Of a stretch of 64,000 nucleotides of DNA, positions 18,023 to 26,283 are shown one piece after another (within the stretch, counting starts at the first letter, position 1; the number at the start of each line of letters is the position of its first letter). The DNA comes from JBKQVT01 sp963727245. Lineage in GTDB: Bacteria > Planctomycetota > Planctomycetia > Pirellulales > Thermoguttaceae. A program made the position numbers and the translations under genes. The notes under the pieces are model-generated. The model ran no database searches, was not told the DNA's origin, and worked only from the letters and a program-made list of their open reading frames with translations. The stretch spans positions 308,168 to 372,167 of the forward strand of contig CAVSFO010000006.1 in assembly GCA_963727245.1 (NCBI GenBank), given 5' to 3'.

Positions 18023-19591
18023 ATGCGTCGCATTGAACTTTACGACACCACGTTGCGAGACGGCGCTCAGGGCGAGGGCATCAGCTTCTCGCTCCAGGAC
18101 AAGCTCGCCCTGACCGAGCAGCTCGACGCCGTGGGCTTCGACTACATCGAAGGCGGATACCCCGCCTCCAATGAAAAGGACTTTCAATACTTTCAGCGGG
18201 TCGGCAAGCTGGATCTCAAGCACATCCGGGTCTGCGCCTTCGGCATGACGCGGCGCAAGGGGACTAAGGCCGCCGAGGACCAGGGGCTCAAGGCCCTGTT
18301 GGACTCGGGGCGAAGAGTGATCACCCTGGTGGGCAAGGCGTCGATCTTCCATGCCACGGAGGTGTTGCGCACCAGCGGCGCGGAGAACCTGGCCATGATC
18401 GGCCAGAGCGTCGCCTGCCTGGTCGAGGCCGGACGCGAGGTGATTTTCGATGCCGAGCATTTCTTCGACGGCTGGAAGCTCGACGCCGACTACGCCCGGC
18501 AGGCGATCCAGGCGGCCGCCGAGGCCGGGGCGCGGCTGGTGGTGCTCTGCGACACCAACGGCGGTGGTTTGCCCGAGGAAATCGCCGCCGTCACCCGGGC
18601 GGCGGTCGCGGCGGTGGCCGTGCCGGTGGGGGTCCATTGCCACAACGATTGCGACCTGGCCGTGGCCAATTCGCTGGCCGCCGTCGACGCCGGCGCCACG
18701 CACGTGCAGGGGACGATCAACGGGCTGGGCGAGCGCTGCGGCAATGCCGACCTGATTTCGCTGGCCGCCAACCTGGCCGTCAAGAAGCAGGGCTTCGAGG
18801 TCTTGCAGCCCGAGGGAATCAAGCACCTCACCGAGTTGTCGCGCTACGTCTACGAGTTGGCGAACCAGAACTTCCGCGCGAACCAGCCCTTCGTGGGCCG
18901 CAGCGCCTTCGCCCACAAGGGCGGCATGCACGCCAGCGGCGTCAATCGCGTCACGGCCAGCTACGAGCACATCGACCCGGAGCAGGTGGGCAACGAGCGC
19001 CGCGTACTGGTGAGCGAGCTGTCGGGCCGCTCCAACATCAAGGCGATGGCCGCCCGGCACCACATCCAGGACGATGCGAAGCTGATGGACGAGATCCTCG
19101 CCCGCGTGGTCTCGATGGAGAACGCCGGTTACCAGTTCGAGGCGGCCGACGGGTCGTTCGCCCTGCTGGTGCGGCGCTGCGCCGGGACGTTCCGGCCGCA
19201 CTTCGAGCGGCTCAGTTACCACGTCAACGTGGAGACCAACGCCGACGGGGCGATCCGCACCGAGGCCACGGTGAAGATCCGCGTCGGCGGCCAGGTCCGC
19301 CACGAGGTGGCCGAGGGCGACGGTCCGGTGAATGCCCTGGACGCCGCCATGCGCAAAGCGCTCAACGGCAGTTTTCCCAACCTGGCGAAATTGCACCTGG
19401 TCGATTACAAGGTGCGGGTGATCAATTTCGAGGCCGCCACGGCCGCCGGCGTCCGCGTGGTCATCGAGAGCCAGGACGAGGACGACGTGTGGGGCACGGT
19501 CGGCGTCAGCGAGAACGTCATCGAGGCAAGCTGGATCGCGCTGGTCGATAGCTTCGAGTACAAACTCTACAAGGATGAAGGCCGAGCATGA
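18023..19591 (+). CDS. cimA: Citramalate synthase
   Basis: A 522-residue member of the 2-isopropylmalate/citramalate synthase family, CimA branch. It condenses pyruvate with acetyl-CoA to (R)-citramalate, opening the threonine-independent route to 2-oxobutyrate and isoleucine. The TIM barrel opens with IELYDTTLRDGAQGEG. The metal ligands lie in GVHCHNDCDLAVAN, with GERCGNADL following. The C-terminal third is the regulatory LeuA-dimer domain (about residues 365-515), where the end product isoleucine or leucine usually binds. The short spacing of the first motif (QGEGISFSLQDKL) and the overall length separate it from LeuA and homocitrate synthase. It stands behind a leader region with a predicted Val/Ile attenuator. 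ATG 18023 has no strong ribosome site. Confidence 0.9.
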   Translation: MRRIELYDTTLRDGAQGEGISFSLQDKLALTEQLDAVGFDYIEGGYPASNEKDFQYFQRVGKLDLKHIRVCAFGMTRRKGTKAAEDQGLKALLDSGRRVITLVGKASIFHATEVLRTSGAENLAMIGQSVACLVEAGREVIFDAEHFFDGWKLDADYARQAIQAAAEAGARLVVLCDTNGGGLPEEIAAVTRAAVAAVAVPVGVHCHNDCDLAVANSLAAVDAGATHVQGTINGLGERCGNADLISLAANLAVKKQGFEVLQPEGIKHLTELSRYVYELANQNFRANQPFVGRSAFAHKGGMHASGVNRVTASYEHIDPEQVGNERRVLVSELSGRSNIKAMAARHHIQDDAKLMDEILARVVSMENAGYQFEAADGSFALLVRRCAGTFRPHFERLSYHVNVETNADGAIRTEATVKIRVGGQVRHEVAEGDGPVNALDAAMRKALNGSFPNLAKLHLVDYKVRVINFEAATAAGVRVVIESQDEDDVWGTVGVSENVIEASWIALVDSFEYKLYKDEGRA

Positions 19592-19680
19592 GCCGGGGGC
19601 GTCAGCCCCCGGATGTTATGGCGAGCCGGAAGCGTCAGCCCCCGGATATGACAAAGAGCGGGGGGCGTCAGCCTTCGGAT
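19590..19680. repeat. Three tandem hairpin units at exact 33-base spacing
   Basis: GAGCCGGGGGCGTCAGCCCC..., GAGCCGGAAGCGTC... and GAGCGGGGGGCGTC... begin at 19590, 19623 and 19656, each a 25-base hairpin plus 8 bases of spacer. The first overlaps the cimA stop codon. One more unit is at 54796-54820, after gltD. Their position right after stop codons suits a transcript-end structure. Confidence 0.7.
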
Positions 19681-19708
19681 GTCAAGGCGGGCCGTAGCGG
19701 AACAGGTC

Positions 19709-19737
19709 TTGACTCGTATATGTGTTCCATATACACT
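19709..19737 (+). promoter_or_regulatory. Promoter and palindromic operator of the BrnT/CopG pair
   Basis: TTGACT (19709-19714), 17 bases, TACACT (19732-19737). Inside the spacer and touching the -10 box is a perfect inverted repeat GTATATG-TGTTC-CATATAC (19716-19734). Ribbon-helix-helix antitoxins of this class bind such palindromes and repress their own operon. The predicted transcript start (about 19744) is almost at the brnT ATG (19746), so the message may be leaderless. Confidence 0.6.
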
Positions 19738-19745
19738 TGTCTGGC

Positions 19746-20045
19746 ATGGGGAACGGTTTTGACCACGTTGTCGGCTTTCAGTGGGATGAGGGCAACGCCG
19801 ACAAGAATTGGATCGCCCACGACGTGGAGAATTGGGAGTGTGAGCAGGTTTTCTTCAACGTGCCCCTGCTGGTCCTGGACGACCCAAGGCATTCCGTCGC
19901 GGAAAAGCGCTGGGTCGCGCTCGGCAGGACAAACGGGGGGCGCCACCTTCTGGTGATCTTTACGATAAGGGGAAACCTGATCCGAGTCATCTCCGCCAGG
20001 GACATGAACCGGAAAGAAAGACGCTTTTATGAAAAAACGGGTTAA
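19746..20045 (+). CDS. brnT: BrnT-family toxin (ribonuclease)
   Basis: A 99-residue toxin of the BrnT family, small RelE-fold ribonucleases that block translation. Family features seen: the opening FQWDEGNADKNW, the central LLVLDDPRHS, RWVALGRTNGGRHLLVIFT, and the basic end IRVISARDMNRKERRFYE, whose RxISAR...RxERxxYE residues form the active surface. I choose ATG 19746 because the frame upstream of it is promoter and repeat sequence. The antitoxin gene overlaps the last 17 bases, the usual toxin-first order of this family. It lies between cimA and valS with no other mobile genes, so it may simply be maintained as a stress module. Confidence 0.85.
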   Translation: MGNGFDHVVGFQWDEGNADKNWIAHDVENWECEQVFFNVPLLVLDDPRHSVAEKRWVALGRTNGGRHLLVIFTIRGNLIRVISARDMNRKERRFYEKTG

Positions 20046-20364
20046 TCGAATACCGGCCTTCAAGAACGAGGACCAAGAGCGACAGTTCTGGGCAACGCAT
20101 TCGCCGTTGGATTACGGCTACGCCGACTCCAGCGCCGTCCTCGGCCGCAGTCCTTTCCCAAACCTGAAACCCTCCTTGAAGTCCATCTCCATTCGGATCC
20201 CGTCCGACATGCTGGCGGAACTCAAGGCCCTGGCCAGGAAAATCGACGTGCCCTACCAGAGTCTCGCTAAGGTCTATTTGGCCCGGCAGATCGCGCTGGC
20301 CCATAGCGAGCAAGGCCAGCCTCGGCAGCGCAAGGTTGACCGCAAGGCACGTGCCCGAACCTAA
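20029..20364 (+). CDS. CopG/BrnA-type antitoxin
   Basis: A 111-residue antitoxin partnering BrnT. The N-terminal IPAFKNEDQERQFWATHS is the toxin-wrapping segment typical of these antitoxins. The C-terminal half (SISIRIPSDMLAELKALARK, then VPYQSLAKVYLARQI) is a ribbon-helix-helix DNA-binding domain. It starts at ATG 20029 inside the toxin gene, with GGAAAG about 12 bases upstream, so translation of the two is coupled. It should bind the GTATATG/CATATAC palindrome in front of the operon. The last 20 residues are basic and variable. The brnA symbol is avoided because the sequence is nearer the CopG-type variant. Confidence 0.82.
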   Translation: MKKRVNRIPAFKNEDQERQFWATHSPLDYGYADSSAVLGRSPFPNLKPSLKSISIRIPSDMLAELKALARKIDVPYQSLAKVYLARQIALAHSEQGQPRQRKVDRKARART

Positions 20365-20407
20365 CGCCGGTCAACCCACCGGGCGTCTTCTTCCGAAACA
20401 CAACGAC

Positions 20408-23400
20408 ATGTCCACTCCGCTTTCCGACCTCCCCAAACAATACGATCACGCCGCCGCCCAACAGCGCTGGTATCGCTTCTGGGAAGAGAAGGGCTACTTT
20501 CACAGCCAGCCCAACTCGGCCAAGAAGCCCTATACCATCGTCATTCCGCCGCCGAACGTGACCGGGGCCCTGCACCTGGGCCACGCCCTGAACAACACGC
20601 TCCAAGACATCCTCATCCGCCGGAAGCGGATGCAGGGATTCGAGACGCTTTGGCTGCCGGGCACCGACCATGCCGGCATCGCCACCCAGGCCGTGGTCGA
20701 GCGCCGCCTGCTGGCCGAAGAAAAACTGAGCCGGCACCAACTGGGCCGCGACGGCCTGGTCGACCGCATCTGGCAGTGGAAGAAGGCCTACGAAACCCGC
20801 ATCCTCGGCCAACTGAAACAGATGGGCTGCAGTTGCGATTGGCAGCGCACCCGCTTCACGCTCGACGCCGTTCTGCGCCGGGCGGTCCGGCACACCTTCT
20901 TCAGCCTCTTCCGCGACCGCTTGATCTACCGGGGCAAGCGGCTGGTGAACTGGGACACGATGTTGCAGACGGCCGTCAGCGACGACGAGGTCTTTCACGA
21001 GGAGGTGGCGGGGCATTTCTGGTACTTCAACTATCCGGTGATCGATCCCCGCCCGGGCGAGCCCGCGCACGTGACCATCGCCACCACGCGGCCGGAGACG
21101 ATGCTGGGCGACACGGCCGTGGCGGTCCATCCCGACCCGGCTGCTGCGCTGGCGAAGGCCGAGGCCGACCTGGAGGCCCGCCTGGCCGCGGCGCCGGCCA
21201 AGCAGAAGCCCGAACTGGAAGCTGAGTTGGACGACGTCCGCCAGCGGCGCCAGACCAAGCTCCTCGAGTTGCTCAAGCTCCGCGACATGGCCCTGGCCGG
21301 CCGCAAGGTGTGGCTACCGCTTGCCGAGCGCGAGATTCCCCTGGTGGCCGACGTTTGGGCGAAGCCCGAGTTGGGCACCGGCTGCGTGAAGATCACCCCG
21401 GCCCACGATCCGAACGACTACGAAGTCGGCCTGCGGCAGAAGCTGCCCATGGTCAACATCCTCAATCTCGACGGCACGTTGAGCGACCAGGTTCCCGAGG
21501 CGTATCGCGGCCAAACGGTGCTCGTGGCCCGCCAGAACGTGGCCGCCGACCTCGACAAGCTCGGCCTGCTGGTCAAGGTCGAGGACCGCCAGATCGACCT
21601 GGCCCATAGCGACCGCTCGAAGGCGCCGATCGAGCCGCTCTTGACCGATCAATGGTTCGTCAGCATGGAGCGGCTGGCGCAGACGGCCATCGACGCCGTG
21701 GCCGGCGGCCGCGTGAAGATTATTCCCGAGCGCTACACCAAGGGCTATGTCGATTGGCTGAGCGAGAAGCGCGACTGGCCGATCAGCCGGCAGCTCTGGT
21801 GGGGCCACCAGATTCCGATCTGGTACTGCAAGAAGGCGACCGAGGCCGAGCTGCGCACGCGCCTTTGCCGGCCGCGACGACGTCGTTCTGGCAGCGCGAC
21901 GAGCAGTACGGGCAGTGGCTCATCTGCGCCCAGGAGGAAGACCTTTCCGACGACGCCGTCCCCGGCCATCGCCTGCTTGCGCGAGCAGGACGTGCTCGAC
22001 ACGTGGTTCAGCTCGGCCCTGTGGCCGCATTCGACCCTGGGCTGGCCGGAACAGACCGCGGAGCTGAAATACTATTATCCCACCAGCGTGCTGATCACCA
22101 GCCGCGACATCATCACGCTCTGGGTGGCGCGGATGGTGATCACCGGCCTGTACAACGTGGGCGAGGTGCCGTTCCACGACGTCTTCATCCACCCGAAAAT
22201 TCTCGACGGCTACGGCGAGGGCATGTCGAAATCGAAGGGCAACGGCGTCGATCCGCTGGACGTGATCGAGAAGTTCGGGGCCGATTCGCTGCGCTTCGGC
22301 CTGGCCTACCTGACGACCGAGACGCAGGACATCCGCATGCCGGTCGAGTTCGAATGCCCGCACTGCCACGCGCTTATCGAGCAGACCAAGGAGAACCGCG
22401 TGCGGCCGCGGATCAAGTGCCAGAAATGCGGCCAGGAGTTCTCCACGCAATGGGCCGAGAAGCCCGCCGACGTGGCCCTGCCGCGCGGCGCCGTGGTGAG
22501 CGACCGCTTCGAGTTGGCGCGGAATTTCTGCAACAAGCTCTGGAACGCCGCGCGGTTCTCGCTGATGAACCTGGAGGGCTATGTGCCCGGCGCCGTCGCC
22601 GACGCGGAGCTGACGGTCGAGGACCGCTGGATCCTCAGCCGGCTGGCCACGGTCACGGCCGACGCCGGCGCGGCCCTGGACGAATATCGCTATGCCGACG
22701 CCGCCCGGGTGCTGTACGGATTCGCCTGGGACGAATTCTGCAGTTTCTACCTGGAGATGGTCAAGGCCCGGCTGGGCGACGAGTCGGCCCGGCCGGTGGC
22801 GCAGCGGATCTTGGCGCACGTGCTCGACAATTTGCTGCGGTTGTTGCAGCCGATGACGCCGTTCGTGACCGAGGAGATTTGGCAACTGCTGGCGGCCGTG
22901 GCGCCCCGGCGGGGCCTCGACGCCGTTCGAGCCGGCGGCCGAGAGCATCATGATCGCCGCTTGGCCGCAATGCGACGCCCGCCGCCGCGACGAGCGGATC
23001 GAGGCCCAATTTGCGCGCTTTCAAGACGTGTTGCGGGCGGTGCGCGACATTCGCGGCCGCCAGAACGTGCCGCCCCGGACGCAGATCGCCTTCTGCGTCC
23101 GCTGCGATTTGGCGACGGCCGCCCTGTTGCAGCCGATGGAGCCGTACTTCGCCTCGATGGCCGCCGCGCGGCCGATGGGCTGGGGGCCGGACGTGAAGCG
23201 CCGGCCGGCAGCGCCGACGTGGCGCTGCCGGGGATGGAGATTTTCGTCGATCTCTCGGATCTGATCGACGTGGCGGCCGAGCGCAAGCGGAAGGAAGAGG
23301 ACCTGGCGAAGCTCGACGGCCTGATTGCCGCCAAGCGGAAGAAGCTGGAGAACAAGAGCTTTGTCGACCGCGCCCCGGCGGCCGTGGTCCAGGGCGAGCG

Positions 23401-23479
23401 CGACAGTCTGAAGGACCTCGAAGACCGGCGGGCGGCCGTGGCCGCATTCCTGGAGCGATTGGCCGTAGCCGGGGGCTAG
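20408..23479 (+). CDS. valS: Valyl-tRNA synthetase with zinc-ribbon insert (several frame breaks)
   Basis: ValRS charges tRNA-Val and edits misactivated threonine. ATG 20408 begins MSTPLSDLPKQYD. HIGH motif: PPPNVTGALHLGHALNN; editing domain: ATRPETMLGDTAVAVHP; KMSKS motif: GEGMSKSKGNGVDPLDVI; C-terminal coiled arm: about 23260-23479. A four-cysteine zinc ribbon (CPHC at 22355-22366, CQKC at 22418-22429) sits between the KMSKS loop and the anticodon-binding helices. The frame wanders at about 21865-21990 and again between 22905 and 23210, but always returns. The alternate frames there read WQRDEQYGQWLICAQEEDLS and IAAWPQCDARRRDERI, normal ValRS text. An essential gene with compensated breaks points to sequence errors. 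Confidence 0.92.
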   Translation: MSTPLSDLPKQYDHAAAQQRWYRFWEEKGYFHSQPNSAKKPYTIVIPPPNVTGALHLGHALNNTLQDILIRRKRMQGFETLWLPGTDHAGIATQAVVERRLLAEEKLSRHQLGRDGLVDRIWQWKKAYETRILGQLKQMGCSCDWQRTRFTLDAVLRRAVRHTFFSLFRDRLIYRGKRLVNWDTMLQTAVSDDEVFHEEVAGHFWYFNYPVIDPRPGEPAHVTIATTRPETMLGDTAVAVHPDPAAALAKAEADLEARLAAAPAKQKPELEAELDDVRQRRQTKLLELLKLRDMALAGRKVWLPLAEREIPLVADVWAKPELGTGCVKITPAHDPNDYEVGLRQKLPMVNILNLDGTLSDQVPEAYRGQTVLVARQNVAADLDKLGLLVKVEDRQIDLAHSDRSKAPIEPLLTDQWFVSMERLAQTAIDAVAGGRVKIIPERYTKGYVDWLSEKRDWPISRQLWWGHQIPIWYCKKATEAELRTRLCRPRRRRSGSATSSTGSGSSAPRRKTFPTTPSPAIACLREQDVLDTWFSSALWPHSTLGWPEQTAELKYYYPTSVLITSRDIITLWVARMVITGLYNVGEVPFHDVFIHPKILDGYGEGMSKSKGNGVDPLDVIEKFGADSLRFGLAYLTTETQDIRMPVEFECPHCHALIEQTKENRVRPRIKCQKCGQEFSTQWAEKPADVALPRGAVVSDRFELARNFCNKLWNAARFSLMNLEGYVPGAVADAELTVEDRWILSRLATVTADAGAALDEYRYADAARVLYGFAWDEFCSFYLEMVKARLGDESARPVAQRILAHVLDNLLRLLQPMTPFVTEEIWQLLAAVAPRRGLDAVRAGGREHHDRRLAAMRRPPPRRADRGPICALSRRVAGGARHSRPPERAAPDADRLLRPLRFGDGRPVAADGAVLRLDGRRAADGLGAGREAPAGSADVALPGMEIFVDLSDLIDVAAERKRKEEDLAKLDGLIAAKRKKLENKSFVDRAPAAVVQGERDSLKDLEDRRAAVAAFLERLAVAGG

Positions 23480-23495
23480 GCCGTGCTCGGCACCT

Positions 23496-23579
23496 GTAGG
23501 GTGGGTCGAGCGCAGCGAGCCCCACCAGGAAATGGCCGAACGATAGTTGGTGGGGCTCGCTGCGCTCGACCCACCCTAC
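23496..23579. repeat. GTAGGGTGGG palindromic repeat, copy C
   Basis: It lies 17 bases after the valS stop. Its loop (AAATGGCCGAACGATAGT) is nearly that of copy E at 48518, although the arms of the two copies differ. Confidence 0.85.
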
Positions 23580-23659
23580 AACTGAGCCCAAAGCACTGGC
23601 AAAGCCCGTGGCACCCGGCGCACGGCCCGCCCTACTAGCCATCTCCCAACGACCGGGCT

Positions 23660-23665
23660 TATAAT
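23660..23665 (+). promoter_or_regulatory. Probable -10 box for the BFN gene
   Basis: A consensus TATAAT about 65 bases before ATG 23730, in an otherwise GC-rich gap. The -35 position (23637-23642) is a poor match. Confidence 0.4.
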
Positions 23666-23729
23666 AGGGGTATTCGGTCGGCCGCTCGGCCGTCCTGTCA
23701 AATCGAGGCTCGTGGGCGAGGATACGGCC

Positions 23730-24134
23730 ATGCCTGTCGCGATGGAATTGTCGCGGATCATTATCAGTGAGCGGGACGACCAGCAGGTCATTTACCTGAA
23801 GGAGGTCGGGGGCCAGCGGACCTTTCCCATCCTCATCGGCATCTTCGAGGCCACCAGCATCGACCGCCGCGTGAAGGGCTACCCCTCGCCGCGCCCCTTG
23901 ACGCACGACCTGATCGTCAACGTGGTCGAGAACCTGGGGGCGGAGCTGCAGGACGTGGTCATCAACGAGCTGAAGGAGCACACGTACTTCGCCCGGCTGC
24001 GCGTGAAGCACCAGGGCGAGCTGATCGAGATTGACGCCCGGCCGTCCGACGCCATCGCCGTGGCGGTCACCTGCAATCCGCCGCTGCCGATCTACGTGAA
24101 CGAGGACGTGCTCAACGACGTGCTCGGAGAATAG
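23730..24134 (+). CDS. BFN-domain (DUF151) bifunctional nuclease family protein
   Basis: A 134-residue single-domain protein of the BFN/DUF151 family, described in plants as bifunctional nucleases and also found fused or alone in many bacteria. The family core is clear: ELSRIIISERDDQQVIYLKE, LPI-type core FPILIGIFEATSI, the HDL motif in RPLTHDLIVNVVENLG, and ARPSDAIAVAVTCNPPLPIYV. I use ATG 23730, which has GAGGA 7 bases upstream; a GTG at 23712 is also open. Its TAG stop directly abuts the stop of lysC on the other strand. The biological role in bacteria is not settled. Confidence 0.88.
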   Translation: MPVAMELSRIIISERDDQQVIYLKEVGGQRTFPILIGIFEATSIDRRVKGYPSPRPLTHDLIVNVVENLGAELQDVVINELKEHTYFARLRVKHQGELIEIDARPSDAIAVAVTCNPPLPIYVNEDVLNDVLGE

Positions 24135-25910
24135 CTAGACCATCGCGTCGGCGAATTCGTGCTGCAACGCGGCCCGCGCCTTCTCGCCGTGAGGGCCGTC
24201 GACCATCACGTTGATGCGGACCTCCGTGGTGCTGATCAGCGCGACGTTGATGCCCTCGGCGGCCAGCGCTTGGAACATGCGCGCGGCGACGTTGGTGTGG
24301 CTCTTCATGCCCACGCCGAACACCGACAGCTTGGCCACGCGGGGGCAGTGCATCGGCGGCGGGCAACCGAGCAAGTCGGCCTGCTCGGCGGTGACGCGCA
24401 GCGTCTTGGCCAGCTCGGCCTGGGGCACGGTGAAAGAGATGTTGGCGTGCCCCTGCCGCCCCACGCTCTGCACGATCATGTCGACGACCACCCCCGCCTC
24501 GGCGATCTCGTCGAACACCTGGGCGGCCAGCCCGGGAATGTCCGGCAGCCCCAGCACGGTGACGCGGGCCTGCGACTCGTCGAGGCTGATGTCCTCGATG
24601 ATCAGCTCCTCCATCCGTTCCATGCGGGCGACGATATCGGTGGTGTTGCCCCGCCCGCCCTCCGCGCCGCGATCGTCGCCGTGAGCGACGCCGTCCGGGT
24701 CCTTGTCCAGCTCGAACTCGCCGTGGACGGTGCGGAGGGCCTCCAGGGCGTACTCCCGCGCCACCAGCACGGAGATTTTGATTTCGCTGGTGGTGATCAT
24801 GATGATGTTGATGCCGTTTTCGGCCAGCGTGCGGAACATCCGCTCGGCCACGCCGGTCTGGGTGGTCATGCCCAGGCCCACAATGGAGATCTTCGACACC
24901 TCGTCGTCGCAGGTGTAGCCCTCGGCGCCCAGTTCGGCGGCGGCGGCCTCCAGCGCCTTGAGCGTGGCGGGCAGGTCGTCGCGCACGACCGTGAAGGAGA
25001 TGTCGGCATGGCCGTCGTCGGCGACGTTCTGCACGATCATGTCGATGGCGATATTCTTGGCGGCGATCTTGGAGAAGACGGTCATGGCGGCGCCGGGGCG
25101 GTCGGGCACGTTGCGGATGGTGACGCGGGCGTCGTTGCGGATCATGGCCGCCCCGCACACCGCCCGGCCCGCAATCTCCGGCTCGGCCACGATCAGCGTG
25201 CCGGGGTTGTCGCTGAAACTGCTGCGGACGTGCACCGGCACGGAAAACTTCTTGGCGAACTCGATGGAACGGTTGTGCATCACTCCCGCGCCCGCCGTGG
25301 ACAGCTCCAACATCTCGTCGTAGCTGATCTGGCTCATCTTGCGGGCCTCGGGGACCAGCCGCGGGTCGGTCGTATAAACGCCGTCCACGTCGGTGTAGAT
25401 CTCGCACGACTTCGCCCCCAGGACCGCCGCCAGGGCCACGGCCGTCGTGTCGCTGCCGCCGCGCCCCAGCGTGGTGATGTTGAACGCCTCGTCGATCCCC
25501 TGGAAACCGGCCGCGATGACGATCTTCCCCTGGTCCAAGGCGCGGCGGATGCGGTCCGTGGAAATCGAGCGGATGCGGGCCTTCGTGTGGATGCTGTCCG
25601 TCACGATGCCGATCTGCGCGCCCGTCATGCTGATGGCCTGCTGCCCCAGCGAATGGATCGCCATTGCCATCAGGGCCACGCTCACCTGCTCGCCGGTGGA
25701 GAGCAGCATGTCCATCTCGCGGGCCGGCGGCTGATCGGTGATCTGCCGGGCCAGGTCGATCAGCAGGTCCGTGTTGTTGCCCATGGCGCTGACGACCACG
25801 ACGACTTGGTTTCCTTCCTTCTGGGCACGAATGGCCTTGCGGGCGGCGGCCAGGATCTTCTGGCTGTCGGCCACGCTCGAACCGCCGAACTTCTGCACGA
25901 TGATGGGCAT
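24135..25910 (-). CDS. lysC: Aspartate kinase with four ACT domains
   Basis: Aspartokinase phosphorylates aspartate, the first step to lysine, threonine, methionine and diaminopimelate. ATG 25910 gives the standard start MPIIVQKFGGSSVAD. The kinase domain (about 1-235) has GRGGSDTTAVALAAVLGA and EIYTDVDGVYTTDPR. Two tandem ACT pairs follow, about residues 255-400 and 450-591, each repeating the VGMKSHTNVAARMF / MTTQTGVAERMF and ISTTEVRINVMV / ITTSEIKISVLV strands. Most bacterial enzymes have one pair; the doubled form is known in cyanobacteria. An acidic, Gly-rich linker joins the pairs. The promoter lies at 26015-26043, and the 5' leader carries palindrome copy 2. Confidence 0.93.
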   Translation of the reverse strand: MPIIVQKFGGSSVADSQKILAAARKAIRAQKEGNQVVVVVSAMGNNTDLLIDLARQITDQPPAREMDMLLSTGEQVSVALMAMAIHSLGQQAISMTGAQIGIVTDSIHTKARIRSISTDRIRRALDQGKIVIAAGFQGIDEAFNITTLGRGGSDTTAVALAAVLGAKSCEIYTDVDGVYTTDPRLVPEARKMSQISYDEMLELSTAGAGVMHNRSIEFAKKFSVPVHVRSSFSDNPGTLIVAEPEIAGRAVCGAAMIRNDARVTIRNVPDRPGAAMTVFSKIAAKNIAIDMIVQNVADDGHADISFTVVRDDLPATLKALEAAAAELGAEGYTCDDEVSKISIVGLGMTTQTGVAERMFRTLAENGINIIMITTSEIKISVLVAREYALEALRTVHGEFELDKDPDGVAHGDDRGAEGGRGNTTDIVARMERMEELIIEDISLDESQARVTVLGLPDIPGLAAQVFDEIAEAGVVVDMIVQSVGRQGHANISFTVPQAELAKTLRVTAEQADLLGCPPPMHCPRVAKLSVFGVGMKSHTNVAARMFQALAAEGINVALISTTEVRINVMVDGPHGEKARAALQHEFADAMV

Positions 25911-25930
25911 AATGGGTTCCGCAAACGGAA

Positions 25931-25974
25931 GGGGACAGTCCCATTTTCGCCGCACGAAAATCGGGACAGTCCCC
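25931..25974. repeat. GGGGACAGTCCC palindrome, copy 2, in the lysC leader
   Basis: A 44-bp palindrome whose edge is 20 bases from the lysC ATG and which lies inside the predicted 5' untranslated region. In RNA it would form a long stem just before the ribosome site. Confidence 0.85.
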
Positions 25975-26014
25975 AGGTTATTCCAAAGGGGTGAATCGGT
26001 GCGGGGAAAGGGCC

Positions 26015-26043
26015 ATTATCCCGGCTCCCGGCGGCAGCGTCAA
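26015..26043 (-). promoter_or_regulatory. Sigma-70-type promoter of lysC
   Basis: On the minus strand: TTGACG (26043-26038), 17 bases, GATAAT (26020-26015). The predicted start near 26008 gives a leader of about 98 bases that contains palindrome copy 2. Confidence 0.6.
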
Positions 26044-26067
26044 CCGGGTTTTCTCGCCGCGGGGCCG

Positions 26068-26095
26068 TTGACAACCTCCCCGTTCTTGCTAGGCT
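26068..26095 (+). promoter_or_regulatory. Possible promoter of the DUF4190-methyltransferase operon
   Basis: TTGACA (26068-26073), 16 bases, TAGGCT (26090-26095), directed away from lysC. Repeat copy D would lie in the leader, between this promoter and ATG 26284. Confidence 0.4.
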
Positions 26096-26146
26096 GGCAT
26101 AAATGAATCGCCCTATGTTGTTTCTCTCGCGGAAGGTCGAAAGTTT

Positions 26147-26225
26147 GTAGGGTGGGTCGAGCGCAGCGAGCCCCACCAGCGTTCCGCCGATTTTGGTGGG
26201 GCTCGCTGCGCTCGACCCACCCTAC
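26147..26225. repeat. GTAGGGTGGG palindromic repeat, copy D
   Basis: It lies in the divergent region between lysC and the DUF4190 gene. Short similar sequences ATGAATCGCCCTA (26103-26115) and ATGAATCGTCCTA (26237-26249) stand on either side of it. Confidence 0.85.
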
Positions 26226-26283
26226 AGATGCTTGAATGAATCGTCCTACACGGACACCCTTTTTCCCGATTGAGGAGGATCTT

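Noticed and set aside
20336..20407. Longer valS start
   Set aside because: Those codons are the tail of the antitoxin gene and its spacer; family sequence begins at ATG 20408.
24112..25994. Two open frames of about 610 codons overlapping lysC, one on each strand
   Set aside because: Their composition (His/Arg/Gly-rich, no family motif) is that of off-frame reading of a GC-rich gene; lysC itself matches its family throughout.
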